Below, piece by piece: positions 1 to 13,840 of a stretch of DNA of 64,000 nucleotides. Source of the DNA: Pithys albifrons albifrons. Lineage: Eukaryota > Chordata > Aves > Passeriformes > Thamnophilidae. The stretch spans positions 64,592,299 to 64,656,298 of the forward strand of contig NC_092461.1 of the NCBI RefSeq assembly GCF_047495875.1, given 5' to 3'. Each line of letters starts with the position of its first letter. Within the stretch, counting starts at the first letter, position 1. The position numbers were made by a program, and so were the translations under genes. The notes below the pieces were generated by a model. That model saw nothing but the letters and a program-made list of their open reading frames with translations. It did not search any database and was not told the origin of the DNA.

Positions 1-3000
1 CAAAGATAGTGTCAAATGGGCTATTTAGAAAATCAGACAACTCCTCTGATCTCTTCCATCAGCTGAAGGAAAACAAAGCTCAACATGATTTTGTTTGATG
101 CAGGGAATAAAACCATTCCCTTACTGAAACCTGTGACAGGCTACAGCATTATTCCACTCTTTTTTTGTCAGGAAGGAGTTGCTAGTGTTCAACTAGTCAG
201 GGCAGACATCACACTGTGAGGAAGAGTGAGAAAGGGAAATGCCAGCTTGGCTGCTATTTTGCAGGATGATAAAACTCTTCAGCATAGTTGGGAGCTGAGA
301 TAAACTAGGTCTTACCATGGTTCCATGGCAGAAAGCCAGCTACATTGCTTTGCTTGACCTCTCATGGCTTTAGTCTTGCCCTAACTTACTTAATTGTGTT
401 GTGACCTAATGCTCTCTGCATGCCCCACGGAGCTGGGACAGGTGCAGAGTCCACTGTTCCCTGAGCCCAGAGGGAGAGACAAGTTTAGGTTTTAGGGTTC
501 ACACTCTCATATCTAGGAGGTGGCAGAGTTTTCCTATTGCTATGTAGAGATCTGGTTGCCATATCTGGAAAGTACTAGAATTATAGTGATACTGAAAGGC
601 CAAGAAGGAAGCAGAGTTCTGATGTGTTCTGTGCCTGCCACCGACAGGCACCATGGCAAACAATCCATAAGTGTCTGCTTTGCATGGCGGCTGAATACCT
701 TCTAATGTACTGAAATACCAATACATGGAGAATTATGTTGGAACCATTTAATAGTTACCTTCAGCACTTGGAGAGTCAATGTGCTGTATGGTAAGTACAG
801 AAATTGTGTGCTTTCCAGGAAATTTGCAGAATAGCACAAATGATCATTTTACAGCTGCACTCTAAGTGCCAAAGTTTCTGTTTGTTTGGTAACATCAGTT
901 GTGAATGTATTAGTAAAGATACGTTTTTATTTGCACTGTGATAGAGGTGGCAAACAGAGATGATTCTTTCTGTTAGGCTACTTTGTTGACAGATGAAGGT
1001 CTTTGGAAAGAAGGTATCCAAGTCCAGTCAAATATAACAACTCCTTATAGGAAAAACACTGACATATAAACAATGTAAAAACAGGAACTGTGAAAATTTT
1101 AAAAGTCTGATCCCCCTTTCAATGCTGAGGTCTGTATTTTTATGTTGAACCAGGTTTCTATTTCACTCAATGAAATGCCATGGATATGTTTGAAAAGAAG
1201 AGCAAAATTTCTCCCTCAGAGAATAGTAAATTTTCCTAGTGTTTGCAGTTTGCTCTTTGCAAATGGATGGAAAAAGGAGGGAATCCACCTCAAAAATTAT
1301 TAGAATACTGTCATAGTATCATTCATCTTGGCAAAAGTTGACTGAGCAGATGATGAAGATCCACTTAACTTGGACTCAATCAAAGGTTTTGCTATTTTCA
1401 TTTCACAGGCCAGATGTAGCTCATCACCAGTTGGAGCTGATTTCAGAAGAGGTGTTAGAGTTTGCTGGTCCAAGAGACGAACTGATCCAGGCATCAAAGG
1501 GAGCCATGAGAGAAGCATGTACTCTCCCCCCACTTGCAATTGTGTGTGGCACTGCCTGCTCACTGCTGACAGCCCCACGCCACCATCCCGGAGCAAGGGC
1601 TCTCACACTGCCCTCCTCAATCCTTCCCTCCCCATCCTGATATCTGTCCTTCTGGCAACCAGTTAAAGAGCACAGACTTGGTGCCTGCACAAAAGTGAGG
1701 AGGAATTGCTAATAAACACAAGCCTGTGCACTGGGAAAATTAGGAGCCAACTTCTTGCTCTGTGTTTGCTTGATTCATCCACACCTATATACTGAGCAAG
1801 GAGGTAGCTACCTCCTTGCAGTTCTCCTTTGTAGCTTTTTAAACTTTTTCATTCTTTTGTGGGGAACATGTTCTAAGTTATCTGTGCATCATCTTGTTGC
1901 CTGGTCTTTGTCACCCATGGCAGGAACTTTGTTAGTCTAAAATGACTGAAATGGGTTATTGGTGATGCCTACAGTATTAAAGATGCAAAAGATTGACCAA
2001 TACCCCAGCAGGATGCAAGAGTGTGAAACTTTTTCTTACTCTTTCTTATGTCCTTAAAAAAAAAAAAAAAGAATGTGCCTGAAACATTATTTACACCTGC
2101 TCTCTTCTATTTCTGTCACTGATTCTAATCAGAGTTCAGTACATGTCTTGAAAACAAAAGCCTTTGCAAGAAGTGATAAATAGGTAATGTCAATTATTGT
2201 AGATTGCAATTCAGCCTCATACAAAGGGTCCACCTGAGATGTGAATTTCAACACTTTATCAGAATTTCTCTGGGGTTTACATTTTCTCTAATGCTTTACA
2301 TAAGGTGACTTTTCTCTCTCTCGTAGGTTTTCTGTGAGTGGATCTTGGGATTCTCTGACACATTTATAAAACATTTATAAAAAGCATTAGCAAATTAAAG
2401 CTTTTTATCGGATAATGTTTCTTCTATTTCCAGTCTCTGAACAGATAATCTTATAAAGACTCTAAACAGTGGAGCAGGAAAACGTCATTAGGATGTTGCA
2501 GTCAGACTAGTGAACTAGTTGTTTGAGTTTTCCAGCATATTTCCAGCACAGATCTATGCTGAAGTAAAAAACTATAGTCCAATTGCAGACTTTATAACGT
2601 CAGATCTTTGCCTTGTCATGAAAATAGATTTATCTTAGCTGTTTACAATGTTTTGCTCCAATAAAGACTATTAAAATCCACTTACTCCAAGTGTGTGAAT
2701 GGATAAACCAATTGAAATTCCCATTGTAACAACATATTACAGGACATTGGAATAGCAAATATATATATCAGTGTTAGAAAAATGGGCTGTCAGTTTTGTG
2801 CTTCTCCTTTCACATTTCCTCATTTTCTTCCTAATCATCATGCCAACAACAGTAACTAACAAAAACATTTAAAAAATGAAAAAAAGAAAAACACAACAAC
2901 AACAACAACCAAACCAAGCACCATTGCCCCAGCAATCACCATTTGGAACATTTTCATAAATGTTCTTTTCAAGACATGCCCTACTCAATGAAATAGATGA

Positions 3001-6000
3001 AATCATGCATACTTCAACGTACTTCCTTTTCACATTCCTTCTGGACATGTATATATATGCCAACTCGTCTTCATAAATTTCATACTGGCCTTATAATAGC
3101 ACAAATTAATGATGCCACTAGAAAAGAACTCAGCTGCTTTCAAAGGAGCAATAATCATGTCAGAGGTGCAGTTGGCATGAAGATGATTGAGGTGCACCTC
3201 TTCTCAGAGATATTTTCAGGAATGAATCATCCCTTACATAACATATAGCAATGGACAAATTTTCCATGTTACTCTGATGCCTTATGCCATCACATTTAAT
3301 TGTGTAACAATCAGTCACTATCGCATAAATTTTCTTCCTCAGTGATTTGTTGTAGGACCGTGGTAGATGTGTTTTCAGTAAGCTGATTTGAGACTTCAGG
3401 AGACATGTGACTGACACTGCACTGAATTGCAGGAACTGCAGGATAGTGATACACCTTTCTGAAGATAAACTCTCCTATGAGCTAATTGGAACTCCTCTCT
3501 CAAACATTAACTCCTCCATTGCGAACAATTAAATGGGAAAATTATAGACAATAAAAAGTCACTTTACTGTAAATAAAAGGTCCTTATTACACATTTTGCC
3601 TAACAGACTTTTTCATTACCTCATATATCAAAAATTCATTTTACTGCTTGTGACATTTTCCAGGCTATGCCTTGCATCACTCTTTAAGAGAAGTTTAGAT
3701 TAATTATCCATCTAATATTGCAAGCTAAATACGCTCACCAAAAGCCACATACTCTTCCTCTAGCACAGTAAAGCTACAGTGTTGTTGATGTGACACAGGC
3801 TATTATCAGACTTTCAAGTTGGTCTTCTAGAGCATTCTTGAGCTTATTGAATATTTTAATAAGCCAGATTTCATTTCTACACAATGAATATTTTTACTGA
3901 AATTTTTCATTGTGGACTCTGGTGAAGAATGGAAGTACACAGTAGAAATTTAAAACCAGGAATCTTGACCTCCCTCAGACAAATGTTTTTAGTAGAAAAC
4001 TGTAGATCTGGCACAGTGCATCAGGCTGCTGTTTCACACAGTGCTTCACTGAGTATAGAATATTCATAACCCACCCTCTCTTCAGGGCTGATATGTCTCA
4101 CACCAGCTTAGCATGTTACACCCCAGTATTCCAGGGAGTGGTGAAGTAGGTTTATATCTACATTGACTTTAACCGTGCTAAGGGAGATTCATCCTGTTTA
4201 ACTTTAGTAATGTAACTGAAGTGACTAAATTAACAATCTAGGTGCCCTACAACTCAGGTTGATTGGGTTTTGTGCTGGTACAGTAAGACTCACACCATTG
4301 AACTATGTCTCTCTCCTTCCACTGAGTCCAGCTCACATCAGTGAGGTGCTATTGCTACATGGGATAAATAAAATTAAAATTTAATGACATTCTGAAAAAA
4401 AAGTGAAGACATGTAACTATTAAAAGAGAATGTCTATTACTAGACAATAGAAATACCAGATCATGGCTCCTCTGCTCTGGAGAACAGTTGATTAGACTTT
4501 TACTAACATTGATGTTTCAAAATCTTCAGCAGACAGAGTTCTTTTCACCAGAGGTGGGGGGGATGCACACATGCATTATCTAACATATTCCACCCCATGG
4601 ACACCTCCATGAAAGGTCACAGGTGTTGTCTAGCCCTGGTAGATTCTGCTGTAGTGATTTTAACATAAACCTTTACTGAATGAGTTCTGCGCAGAGTTCA
4701 GCCAAGGGCTTATCTAAGCCACAGTAATGCTGAAGAAGATAAAATCTACAAAAATATTTCCACAAGATCTCAGCAAACTTAGGTTATTCAATGTATATGT
4801 TACCATATGTCAAATCTTTTATATCTCTCTCTGCATAAGCAGAGAGAATCAAAGGTGAGAGCTTTTTACAAAAGACATCTAACAGCAACTCATGTTCTGG
4901 GAAGTTACATAAAACAAAAAAGCAAGACAGTAAACAGCTTCTTCACTTTTGTTTCCAAAGTAATAGACAATTGCCTTGGCTGGTCATATTTCTTTGGTAG
5001 CTTGCCCATAAAAACAATCCAAGAGCAATGACTGCAAGTGGTTCAACAATATTTTTCTAAAAACTATTACTTGAGTGGACAATCAGTCTCCTACAAATAA
5101 GCAAAACGACTCTGTTTAACTAATCCAGTATAAATGTCCCTGCTTTTCCTTCTTCCTCAGTGTCCTTCTATGGCAATCTGCTCCCATCTGATGGAAAGCC
5201 CATGTAGTTCTACACCTCTGTAAATAAAACTAAACTACCTATTTTTTTAATCAATAAATTAGAAGAGGAATCTATATTTTCACTGTAGTGCTTTCAGCTC
5301 TGTAGTGAAGTAGTGAAACTCAGTAACTTTCTGGTTTTTTGTCTTAGTGGATGTTACTGTATGCAGAAAACTTTCTAATTTCTAAATATTATTGATTTCC
5401 TGGCTTTTAGTGCATTTCTTGACAATGCAATCAGTCTTTCATCCAGTTTTCTTTGTAGAAAGAAATGGCAACTTTTAAAGAAAAAAATAAAAAGCCAACC
5501 TGACTTGAGGTTTGGATTCAGACACAATTTTCTTTGGGGTAAGGATGAGGAAAGACAAAGAGCCTGAGTGACAGCTACATTATCAGATGTGTGAAATGGT
5601 CTACTCTTGCTAGACTGTCTCAACCCAACTGTTAACCTCCCATAGCACAGAGATTGAACATTTGTATGTTGTAAGTACGGCTTACAGTTTTCATATATCC
5701 TCCCTTCTTGGACAATCTATTTCTTTGCTTTGCAACTTCCTTTTGAGCATAGTCATAGTCTGTCAGTTGAATCAATATATTTAAAGAATTTTGTAGTAGC
5801 CTTTTTGCATATATTTATGGAAACCTGTGCTTTATTTCCTTTTTTAATGAATATTCCCATACTAAGTCCAAATACACAGCATTGTACCAGCTACTAAGAA
5901 GAAAATGAACTCTGTCCCACGTGAAATCAGGACACCTAACAGAAAGAAAAAAACATAATGCTCTTTGGCATTCTAGCCCGCTCAAATTGCCTGCAACACA

Positions 6001-6344
6001 TCAGGTATTCCAATCCCCAGTTTGTGGAAGTCTACACAAACTGGTAAGCTGGCATTCAGGCCAGAAACAAGGGGCACAGTGTTTATAATATTAATCAGAT
6101 TTTGAACATTCCAAACTGATTTTAGGGCCTTAAACCAAAAAGGATTCCTTTGGTTACAGTTACTTAAGCAAAAGTATATAAAAAATTGTTATTCAAGATT
6201 TGGGAAGAATTGCTTCTTTTTCTCTTTCCAAAGAAAATTTGCATTGAATCTATAATGTGAACTTTATTCAAACCAGCTGGTTTTATTTCCATACAGAAAT
6301 AAAATTTTGTATGAAGATTTTCACATAGTAGATATTTTCTCCTC
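1..6344. other. AT-rich noncoding DNA, no gene recognised
   Basis: No exon, RNA gene or dated transposon is recognised here. Minor low-complexity tracts are an A-run near 2057-2071 and an A-rich stretch at 2876-2910 that includes a short (AAC)n. A somewhat GC-richer patch at about 1300-1700 is open in several overlapping frames on both strands (88-100 codons each). That is typical of chance openness, and none of the translations resembles a protein I know. Confidence 0.6.
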
Positions 6345-7390
6345 TGTGGTGGGTTGACATTGGCTGGACATCAGGTGCCCACCAAGCAGCTCTATCATTA
6401 CAGTATTCAGCTGGATGGACCAGGGGAGAAAATAAGATGGAAGGCTTGTGGTCAAGATGAGGCCAAGGAGATCACTGAGCAATTACCATCATGGGCCAAA
6501 CAGACTTGACTTGGGGAAAATTAATTTAATTTATCACCACTCAACTCAGTGTAGGGTAATGAGAAATAAAAACTAAATCTTGGAACACCTTCCCTTTTTC
6601 TAGACTTAACTTCACTCCTGATTTCTCTACCTCCTCCCTCTCAGAGGCACAGGAAGATGGGGAACGGGGTTGTGGTCAGTTTGTCATCTTTTTTCTCTGC
6701 TGTTCCCTCCTTCTCACTCTCTGCTGCTGCTCCAGTGTGGTCTCACTCCCATGGGTGATAGTCCTCTCCAACGCGAGTCCTTCCCTCAAGTTTTTCACAG
6801 ACTGCTCCAGTGTGGATCCTCTGTGACATCACAAGTCCTGCCAGCAAACCTGCTCCAGTGTGGGCTCATCTCTCCATGGGTCCACCGGTCCTTCCAGGGT
6901 TCTGCTCCAGTATGGGCTGCCCACAGGGTCACACCTTCCTTCTGGCACATCCACCTGCTCCATCATGGGGTTCTCCATGGTCTGGAGGTAGATATCCACT
7001 CCACGGTGGACCTCCATGGGCTTCAGGGAGACAGCCTGCCTCACCATGGTCTTCATCATGGGCTGTAGCGGAATCTCAGCTCCAGCAACTGGAGCACCTC
7101 CTCCCTCTCCTCTTCATTGTCCTGGAGGTCTGCAGAGTTGTTTCTGTCACATATTCTCACTCTCTCCAGCTGCTCCTACCTTGCAGTTTTCTTTTACCCC
7201 TTCTTAAACACATTATCCCAAGGGGGCTACCACCATTGCTGATTGGCTTGGCCTTGGCCAGCAGCAGCTCCGTCTTGGAGCTGGCTGGCATTGGATACAC
7301 CAGCCACGAGGGAAGCTTCTAGTACCTTCTAGCAGAAGCAACCCCAGTTGCTCTCCCACTACTAAAGCCCTGCCATGTAAACTCAACACA
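6345..7390 (+). mobile_element. Solo ERV LTR with internal minisatellite (ERVL-like)
   Basis: The element starts TGTGGTGGGTTGAC and ends CTCAACACA. The reverse complement of its 3' end (TGTGTTGAGTT) resembles its 5' end, giving the usual short imperfect terminal inverted repeat of an LTR. The 5' part (gggttgac...caggtgcccacca) and the end (ctgattggcttggccttggc, then gccatgtaaactcaacaca) match from memory a long solo LTR family common in bird genomes. It contains AT-rich putative promoter DNA (near 6519-6535) and AATAAA at about 6564. No viral internal region or second LTR is nearby, so it is solitary. The flanks TCCTC (6340-6344) and CTCTC (7391-7395) are only a weak 5-bp target duplication. 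The family name is inference. The 132- and 170-codon ORFs inside it are not viral genes. Confidence 0.8.
6727..7010 (+). repeat. Degenerate minisatellite inside the LTR
   Basis: The phrase CTGCTCCAGTGTGG or a close variant recurs at 6727, 6802, 6850, 6902 and 6955. The later spacing is about 48-53 bp, after a first interval of 75 bp. Each unit continues with a 'ccatggg/ccacagg ... tcc' segment. The units have diverged from each other. The array accounts for the open frames in this region. Confidence 0.75.
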
Positions 7391-8535
7391 CTCTCAAAAT
7401 TTCAAAATAAAACTGCTGTTATTAAAGGCTTATGGAAGTCATAAAGCATTCACTTGTTTGGAGTTTTTTAATTGAAGAGTAGGACTCAGTACAGCATTGA
7501 ATTTTTTTAATTATGTTTTTGTCAGATATGTGACTCTAACAGCTGAGTAGTTAGCTGCTTTTAATCATACTATTCTCACAACTTGTGTCAGCATTGCCTA
7601 GAGCTACAGAAAGCTGCTCAGTACTGTAGAGATTGAGATTCTTGTAAGCAAAATCAGTGTAAAATGTGAACAAAACTACACCAATGTGAATTAAGACAAA
7701 AGGAGATGGGAAAGGGTAAATTCTCAATTACCCTCTTCACTCTAGCCTGCAAATAAGAGGGGGAAATTGATGCAACCTGGGAATCTCTGATGGGCAGAAA
7801 TGCATGTGATTTACAGAAAAAAGGTGAATGGAGGTGGGGGGAATGTGGTAGCAGGGAAGATGACAAAGCCAGATCCCAGCTGCTGTGTAACCATGGGCAA
7901 CTACATGGACTCACAGGGAATTTCAAAGGTGCCAGCACAACTGTCTTTGGGGTCTGCCAAACAGCCAGATGCTGGTGCTGAGTGAATATTTTAGTCTGTT
8001 TGCCATACTGTTTTCAGAATTCTACCTGATCATCTTCCCATCTCCTTTGGAAAGCCCAGTGGTGGGTTAATTATCAAATTCATAAAAGGAAAAAAATATC
8101 CACAGTAAGCTTAATGAGTTTACAGAACTTTTGCTTAAATGCAAGTCAAAAAAAAAAAAGGACAATATCACAATCAGTGTGTTAAAATTCATGGACTATT
8201 GTGATAGTTTTGATTTGGGCCTTCTGGACATTCGTGATGTCTTTGACTAAAAATGAATTTTTTTTTTTTGGTAACACTCAGGGATTTGCATTAAGGCAAA
8301 ATGAAGATCTTAACTGCAGCTACTAAAAGTAGCAGCTGGTGCTGAAACTGGTAGAGCTATATGGCCTGCGACATGTTCTTTCCCTATTTCTCACCTCTCG
8401 TGAGACAACACATATCTTCTCCATCTTTCTTGCTTCTGAAAACCCTCTGACCACTGGAGAAATAAGAGAGCCCTGTAATAATTTGTAGTTGAGTTGTTCC
8501 GATGAGAAGGGTAAGCTGAAGCTATAGATTTGTAA
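7391..8535. other. Noncoding, no feature recognised
   Basis: AT-rich sequence with short homopolymers (A-run near 8148-8158, T-run near 8261-8270). The overlapping ORFs at 7654-7985 on both strands show no protein similarity I recognise. Confidence 0.5.
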
Positions 8536-9640
8536 TTGGTAGATGCCTGTCTGTTAATTAGATATAACTGTGTTTTTATTTCCAGAGGATATAAAAGCAG
8601 TCACCTGTCAACCCAATCCAGCAATGAAATTCAGCAGCCTATTGTCCCAATCATTGCTTTCAATCACTCTAAACGGTCTCCAGAGACAATCATTATTATA
8701 GGACATGTTCCTAAGAGTAGATAAATGGAGCTCAACCTGCCAGCCTGCATAGGGAAAGACGGACAGTCTTGGCCAAAAATATGAAAGGGCCTGGAGCTTT
8801 ATTGACATTTACATCAAAAATAGTTAGCAATGAAGGCAGCTGTTGTGGAGAGCTTTCACCACAACGTGTTTGGAATGTGCTGTGAATTGAAATACAGACC
8901 TCCTGACAAGCAATTTACCTTCTGTCATTCTCCATGTGCTTGCAGCATTACTGGGTACTTGCTGTGATAGCCCACTTAAAGCTGCACATGTGTACAGTTT
9001 GGATGAAAGATTAACTGCAATTTGAGGCAGGAAGTAAGGAATTGTGGAGTGTCATTCATAATGGCTGACATTGTCATCTGCAGGGTGACACCACAGCAAG
9101 AAGGTGCCTCTGTTGTGATGAGCTTATGGATTCAGATGTCATTCATACTAATGAAGATCTGCCTACAGTTCTAATAAGCAGAGTGTGAGACAGCTCAGAA
9201 TTATAAGCATTAATCTGCCTTGTTTGTTGACATTAACATGATGACTAAAATGCCATTATGCAAGAAATTCTTTCAAAAGCTATTAATAAGGGGCAATCTT
9301 AATAGGAGTATTACTGCCCAGAACAAAATATGTGCCAGGAGTTAATTTCCATGTTTACTCATGTCATTTTCTATGCTGTATTGACTTTTTTTTACTCCTC
9401 TAAGTAAGTTAAACAAAAGTTTTTGGTGTTTCATGAACATAATACCACTCACTGCAGCTGAAATAAAACCTTCATGCCAATTTTCCCTAATGCAAAAGGT
9501 AAATCCATTAACCCCTGGTGCTTATGGCAGATTATGTTAAATAGAAATAACAATGCAATAAATATTTTGCTGATATTTTGTGAAAATAACAAATCCAAAC
9601 CATGCTGAGCACACTTAAAAGGACGACTTATGATAATATT
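8536..9640. promoter_or_regulatory. Candidate conserved noncoding / enhancer-like region
   Basis: This stretch of about 1.1 kb has no recognisable repeat or simple sequence. It is dense in TAAT/ATTA homeodomain cores and has POU-like (attatgcaag near 9255) and FOX-like (tgtttgttgac near 9222) motifs. Its texture, with low CpG and long AT-rich motif-dense segments, is what vertebrate developmental enhancers in gene deserts often look like. That is inference only, since conservation cannot be assessed from one sequence. A 62-codon ORF at 8536-8724 includes a polypyrimidine-CAG acceptor-like site before 8586, but the encoded peptide is not recognised. Confidence 0.3.
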
Positions 9641-12031
9641 TAATTTAAACTATTGACCTACTATATAAGTAGATTGGATTTTTGTGACCACAGAAATAAG
9701 CCATTTTCAAACTGATGTGGTGCTCTCGACTATGAGGGTCAATGGAGAACTGCCAAGGCTGATTTTTCCAAAGACATCAAGACTCTTACAAGTCATTATT
9801 AACTGGAATTTAAATAAATCTATGTGTAAATCTCTGTTTAAAGAGGGCTAGAAGAAGGATATTAAGGATTTTGATCTTTATCCCTGCAGAAGTGGATGTC
9901 ATACATAAAAATGGATGTGTGCCTGTCTTTGCAATTAAGCTTAAAAGAAAACAGTATTCACTAGCAAAATCCAGGCACCAATCTAGTATATGCAGATATA
10001 GGATAAAATATTTCCTTTCTAGATGCACCTAAAAGACCCAGGGGTCAGGTTTAAAGGACAGTGATGCAGATGGGGGACCTTTTTGCGCTTATACATGCTT
10101 CAGCATCTTCTTTTTTTTTCCTTACACCTAGTTCTTAAAACCAAATTGAAAATTCTTAGTTTTTAATTTACATAAGACACATTTCACCAGAACATAGGTA
10201 TTTTTGTTGTCTGGATGTGGAACAAATGACACTCTGCAGTAGGAGATTTGGACTGGGCATAGGTTAGTAAAAGATCTAAAAAGGTTGATCAAAATCTAGT
10301 GACAGCTGTTACTGTTGTAATGTGTCAGCTGAGGGAAAGGTGAAAGATTTATCTTGACGTAAGTTTGCCTATACATCAGTGGATGCAGGTGAAGCAAATT
10401 AAAACAAGGAGGACCTGGAAGACATGCTGAAGGCTAAGGAAAATATAGACTTTTTAATCACTTATATCTTTGTGAAATGGACAACACTAAATAGTCATAT
10501 CTACCAGTGCTCATCAAGAAAGGAGTGGGAAGTAAATCCATGCTATGTGTGGGACCGCTGTAGGCTACTTCTAATGAGAGCTGGGACGTGGGAGCCTTAG
10601 TGATTGAAAAGTACATGGAACAGCATGGATTTCCACTTTCCCTTCTCACATGGGCTCTTTTTGCTACTAAGTCAGGACACTCTTAGAAAGGTTCTTTTGT
10701 TATACTAATCTAAGCACAACTAAACTGAAAACTAAAGTTGCCAAATGGTGCCTTTATTCCACAGGAGATCCAGCTTCCCTCAGGAGGTAAAACAAGCCCT
10801 ATTTAAGGTGAAGGACAAACTGCCAGTTTTTCTCAGGTTTATATTTTTGGCCTACAAGTCAAGTCTAATATGGCATCTAAAAATGTCCTCAGGTGTGGAA
10901 GACACTAGACTCCAAATGCAGTAAGTGGGATGAGTTAAAAGTCTTGGGGAGGAGTTTAAAAGGGACACAGCTCAAAGCAAGGAGCGGAGAGAAGTCATGG
11001 TACAACATTTTAAGTCTAGACAAATAAGGGACTACCACTGATGGAAGTAATTCTAAGCATCAGGTTATGGTAATCTCTAATGAAAGCAGGGATATGATCT
11101 CCTTTCAAGCAGTCAGACTGGCCACAGGTTTATTAAATGACTCTTCTCCCGTGTTCCTGGGGCAGAGTAGAAGTTGGTGCCGGAGGGCTCAGGTTCATCA
11201 CATTTCTTCCATTTGGTGGGTCCCTAAATTCCTCTTCATGGCTCTTGGTTGGTCAGGATTTTTGGTGTGGACTCCAGTCTTCCTGTGGATGCCTGGGCTT
11301 TTTCTTAGCAGGTGAGAACACCATTTCAAATGAGAGGTTTGTGCTGAATACACTGAACTGCTGGGTACAGAGTTCCCTTGCGCCAGGGAGTAGCACCTGG
11401 GCAATGAGGAGAGCCTAGGGGGAAGACAGGGGCTGGCTCCTGTCTGCCCCTCATTGTTTAGGTGGGCTACACTCTGAGGGTCTGAAGCACAAACTGCACT
11501 CACACAGAAGTATCCAGTGCTGCCCCTCATCTTCTCCATTCCTCTACGTTGTGATTCCCCTGGTAGCACTGCTAGGCAGTCCCTGCTGGCTGGTTCAGCT
11601 GGGTGGGACTTCTGGTTCAGCTAGCACTAACTCCCTGACATATTTCTGAAAAGAGATACACTCAGTCCCGAGGGAAACATACCTTAGAGAGCAGCCGCTT
11701 GCTGCTCATCCTATCCCCTGCACCAGCTGCACATCTCCAGAGCACCAGATGCACACAGGAGCTTTCATGGTGTCTACCCAGTACTCTGAACATTTTCAGT
11801 AGTGAACCATTTTCCTGCTCTGTTTGAATGAGAGTACTATTCATTTCTTAATCCTGCATCAGGTAGATGAGAACAGTACACAATTACAATTTCAAGTCCT
11901 CCTGAGAGAATTTTTCTCTTGCAAAATGGTATGCTTCTTCATAGTGGTACTTGGCTTTTCCATGGAAAATGCCCTAGAGGTAAGAGTGAAATGCCAGTCT
12001 GTAAGAGGGCTTCTAGACCTTTTGAAAACTA
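9641..12031. other. Noncoding, no feature recognised
   Basis: No repeat or gene is identified. The segment at 11100-11780 is GC-richer, with open frames of 82, 93 and 123 codons on both strands over the same bases. No product is recognised, and I take them as chance ORFs or the remains of an unrecognised old repeat. Confidence 0.5.
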
Positions 12032-12420
12032 TCTCACAGAATTGTTAGGGTTGAAAGGCAGTGTCACCTAGAGCAGGTTACACAGGAATGTGTTCAGGGA
12101 GGTTTGAATGTCTCCAGACAGGGACCTCCCTGAGCAGTCTGTTCCAGTGTTCTGCCACTTTCAATGCAAAGTTCTTCCATGTTGAGGTGGAACTTCTTGT
12201 GTGTGAGTTTATAGTCATTTGTCCTCATCCAGTCACTAGGCACCACTGAGAAGAGTGTGGCACCACCGTTTTGTCACCTGAGGTATTTATATGCATTAAT
12301 GACGTACCCTCTCAATTTTCTCTTCTCTAGGCTAAACAGGACCAGCTTCTTCAGTCTTTCCTTTTAAGAGAGATGCTCCAGACTCTTAATCACCTTTGTG
12401 GACCTCCTCTCCACGTAGTC
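12032..12420 (-). mobile_element. Old CR1 LINE 3' fragment
   Basis: Read on the minus strand, this is the C-terminal ORF2 end and 3' UTR of a CR1 LINE. Its 3' end lies at the low coordinate (tcacagaattgttagggttg). Diagnostic phrases seen on the plus strand include 'ctgttccagtgttctgcca', 'caccactgagaagagt' and 'ttctcttctctaggctaaac'. Many substitutions and no open frame point to an old subfamily, CR1-Y-like by memory. It is strongly 5'-truncated, as is usual for CR1. Confidence 0.85.
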
Positions 12421-13840
12421 TCAAATATATGGCCATGAGAGTTATTTCAGCCCATGGAAACCCTGCTTAGGCTGCATGTAAACTGATGCGTGGGTGTACG
12501 CACACACCGGGGTTCTGGTCGTCTGAGCAGGGGAGGTGCTTTGAATCACACTGCATATTTTGTTCAGTCTCAGAATGCAGGTAGTCTTTCTGTAGGGGGA
12601 GGGGTGGGGGTGGAAACCAAATGAAAAACAAGAGACTCTGGGATGGCAAGGTAGAGAAAATGAAATCCCTGAATCTCACACAGGCAGAGGTGGCTCACTC
12701 TGGGAAAACTGCCTTGCCCCAGGCTGGGCAGAGGCTTGCTGAGCCCAGGGTAACTCTGAAGGTCCACCTACCTACGCTGAATAGCAGGCCTAGTCCAAAC
12801 CCAACAGATCAAAGGATCTCAATTCAGTGGGAAAAATATCTGTAGATTTAAAAGCTGTGAATATTTTGGGGAACTACATGTTGGAACTTCTTTTGGAGGG
12901 GAGTTTGTTACATGCTCATAATCAAAAAAGGCTTTTGAAGTATGCATGATCTTAACATTTGCTTACTTGTTTGTCTCCAAGAAACAAAAAGAAGCATTCC
13001 AAAATTCCAGAAACAGCTGAGAATTGGGATGAAATGGTTCTTTTCTGGGAAGAGCTTTGTGACATATTTTTATTTTCTGATAGAATCTAGCTGTCCAGAA
13101 ATCTCCACAAGCTTTAAGGTTAGAAGAACTGAGTTCTCACCACACTTTTAATTCTGGACTCTGAGAGCAAAAACATAGCTGATTTATTAGACTTTTCTAG
13201 AAACATGAGCTAATTATTTGCAGCTAACTACAGACTTTGGTGGCATAAATTTCCCACAGAGCAGACTGACTGAGGAGGTGTGAACAGGTTAATAATATCC
13301 AAATTATTGATTACTTGCCATATGTATAATAAGAGAGTGGAACATTTCTGTAAGGCAAAGGAAAATGATAGTTGAAAGTTTGGGAGAATTTTAAGGAGAA
13401 ATTAAAAACAAGACCTGAGGGGGAGATTTTTTTAAAAATAAAAGTAGAAAAAATACCAAAGTATATGTTATTGAACAGACCCATGGTATTTTTAACTAAG
13501 AGTTTCAGCTGTTTTGAATTCATTCACTGAGTAAAAATATTGCCTTTTCTAAGCAAATTCTTCTGCACAGTTTTCACAGAGCTTGGCAAAAATTCAAACA
13601 GATCACTTGTGTCTTTAATTAGACCTTGTGCTGGGAAGAAGCTGACTGTGACTTTAAGGGTCAAGTTGGAGCATCTTACTTTCAAGAGAGAATAACAGTC
13701 GGTCATTGAACTGCTGGGTAAGTGTTCAGAAAGCGGGAGTATTTGACTGTCTATGAAGTTTTCATTTGGATCTAGGAGTAAATCAGAAAAATTCCATGAG
13801 CCTGTGTGTAAAATCATCAAAACTTGTTGAAAGGTTAAGG
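12421..13840. other. Noncoding; G-rich spot
   Basis: No gene is recognised. A G-rich run at about 12593-12613 (gggggaggggtgggggtgg) could form a G-quadruplex on the plus strand. ORFs of about 65-114 codons occur on both strands without recognisable products. Confidence 0.5.

Noticed and set aside
1300..1690. Overlapping 88-100-codon ORFs on both strands
   Set aside because: Openness on both strands over the same bases comes from a locally GC-richer composition. No domain or family resemblance.
6670..7322. 132- and 170-codon ORFs
   Set aside because: They lie inside the LTR minisatellite and arise from the repeat periodicity, not from a gene.
8586..8724. Possible exon after an acceptor-like site (tgtttttatttccag) with an open frame
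   Set aside because: The peptide is not recognised, there is no convincing donor and no partner exons are visible. A short AT-rich open frame is expected by chance.
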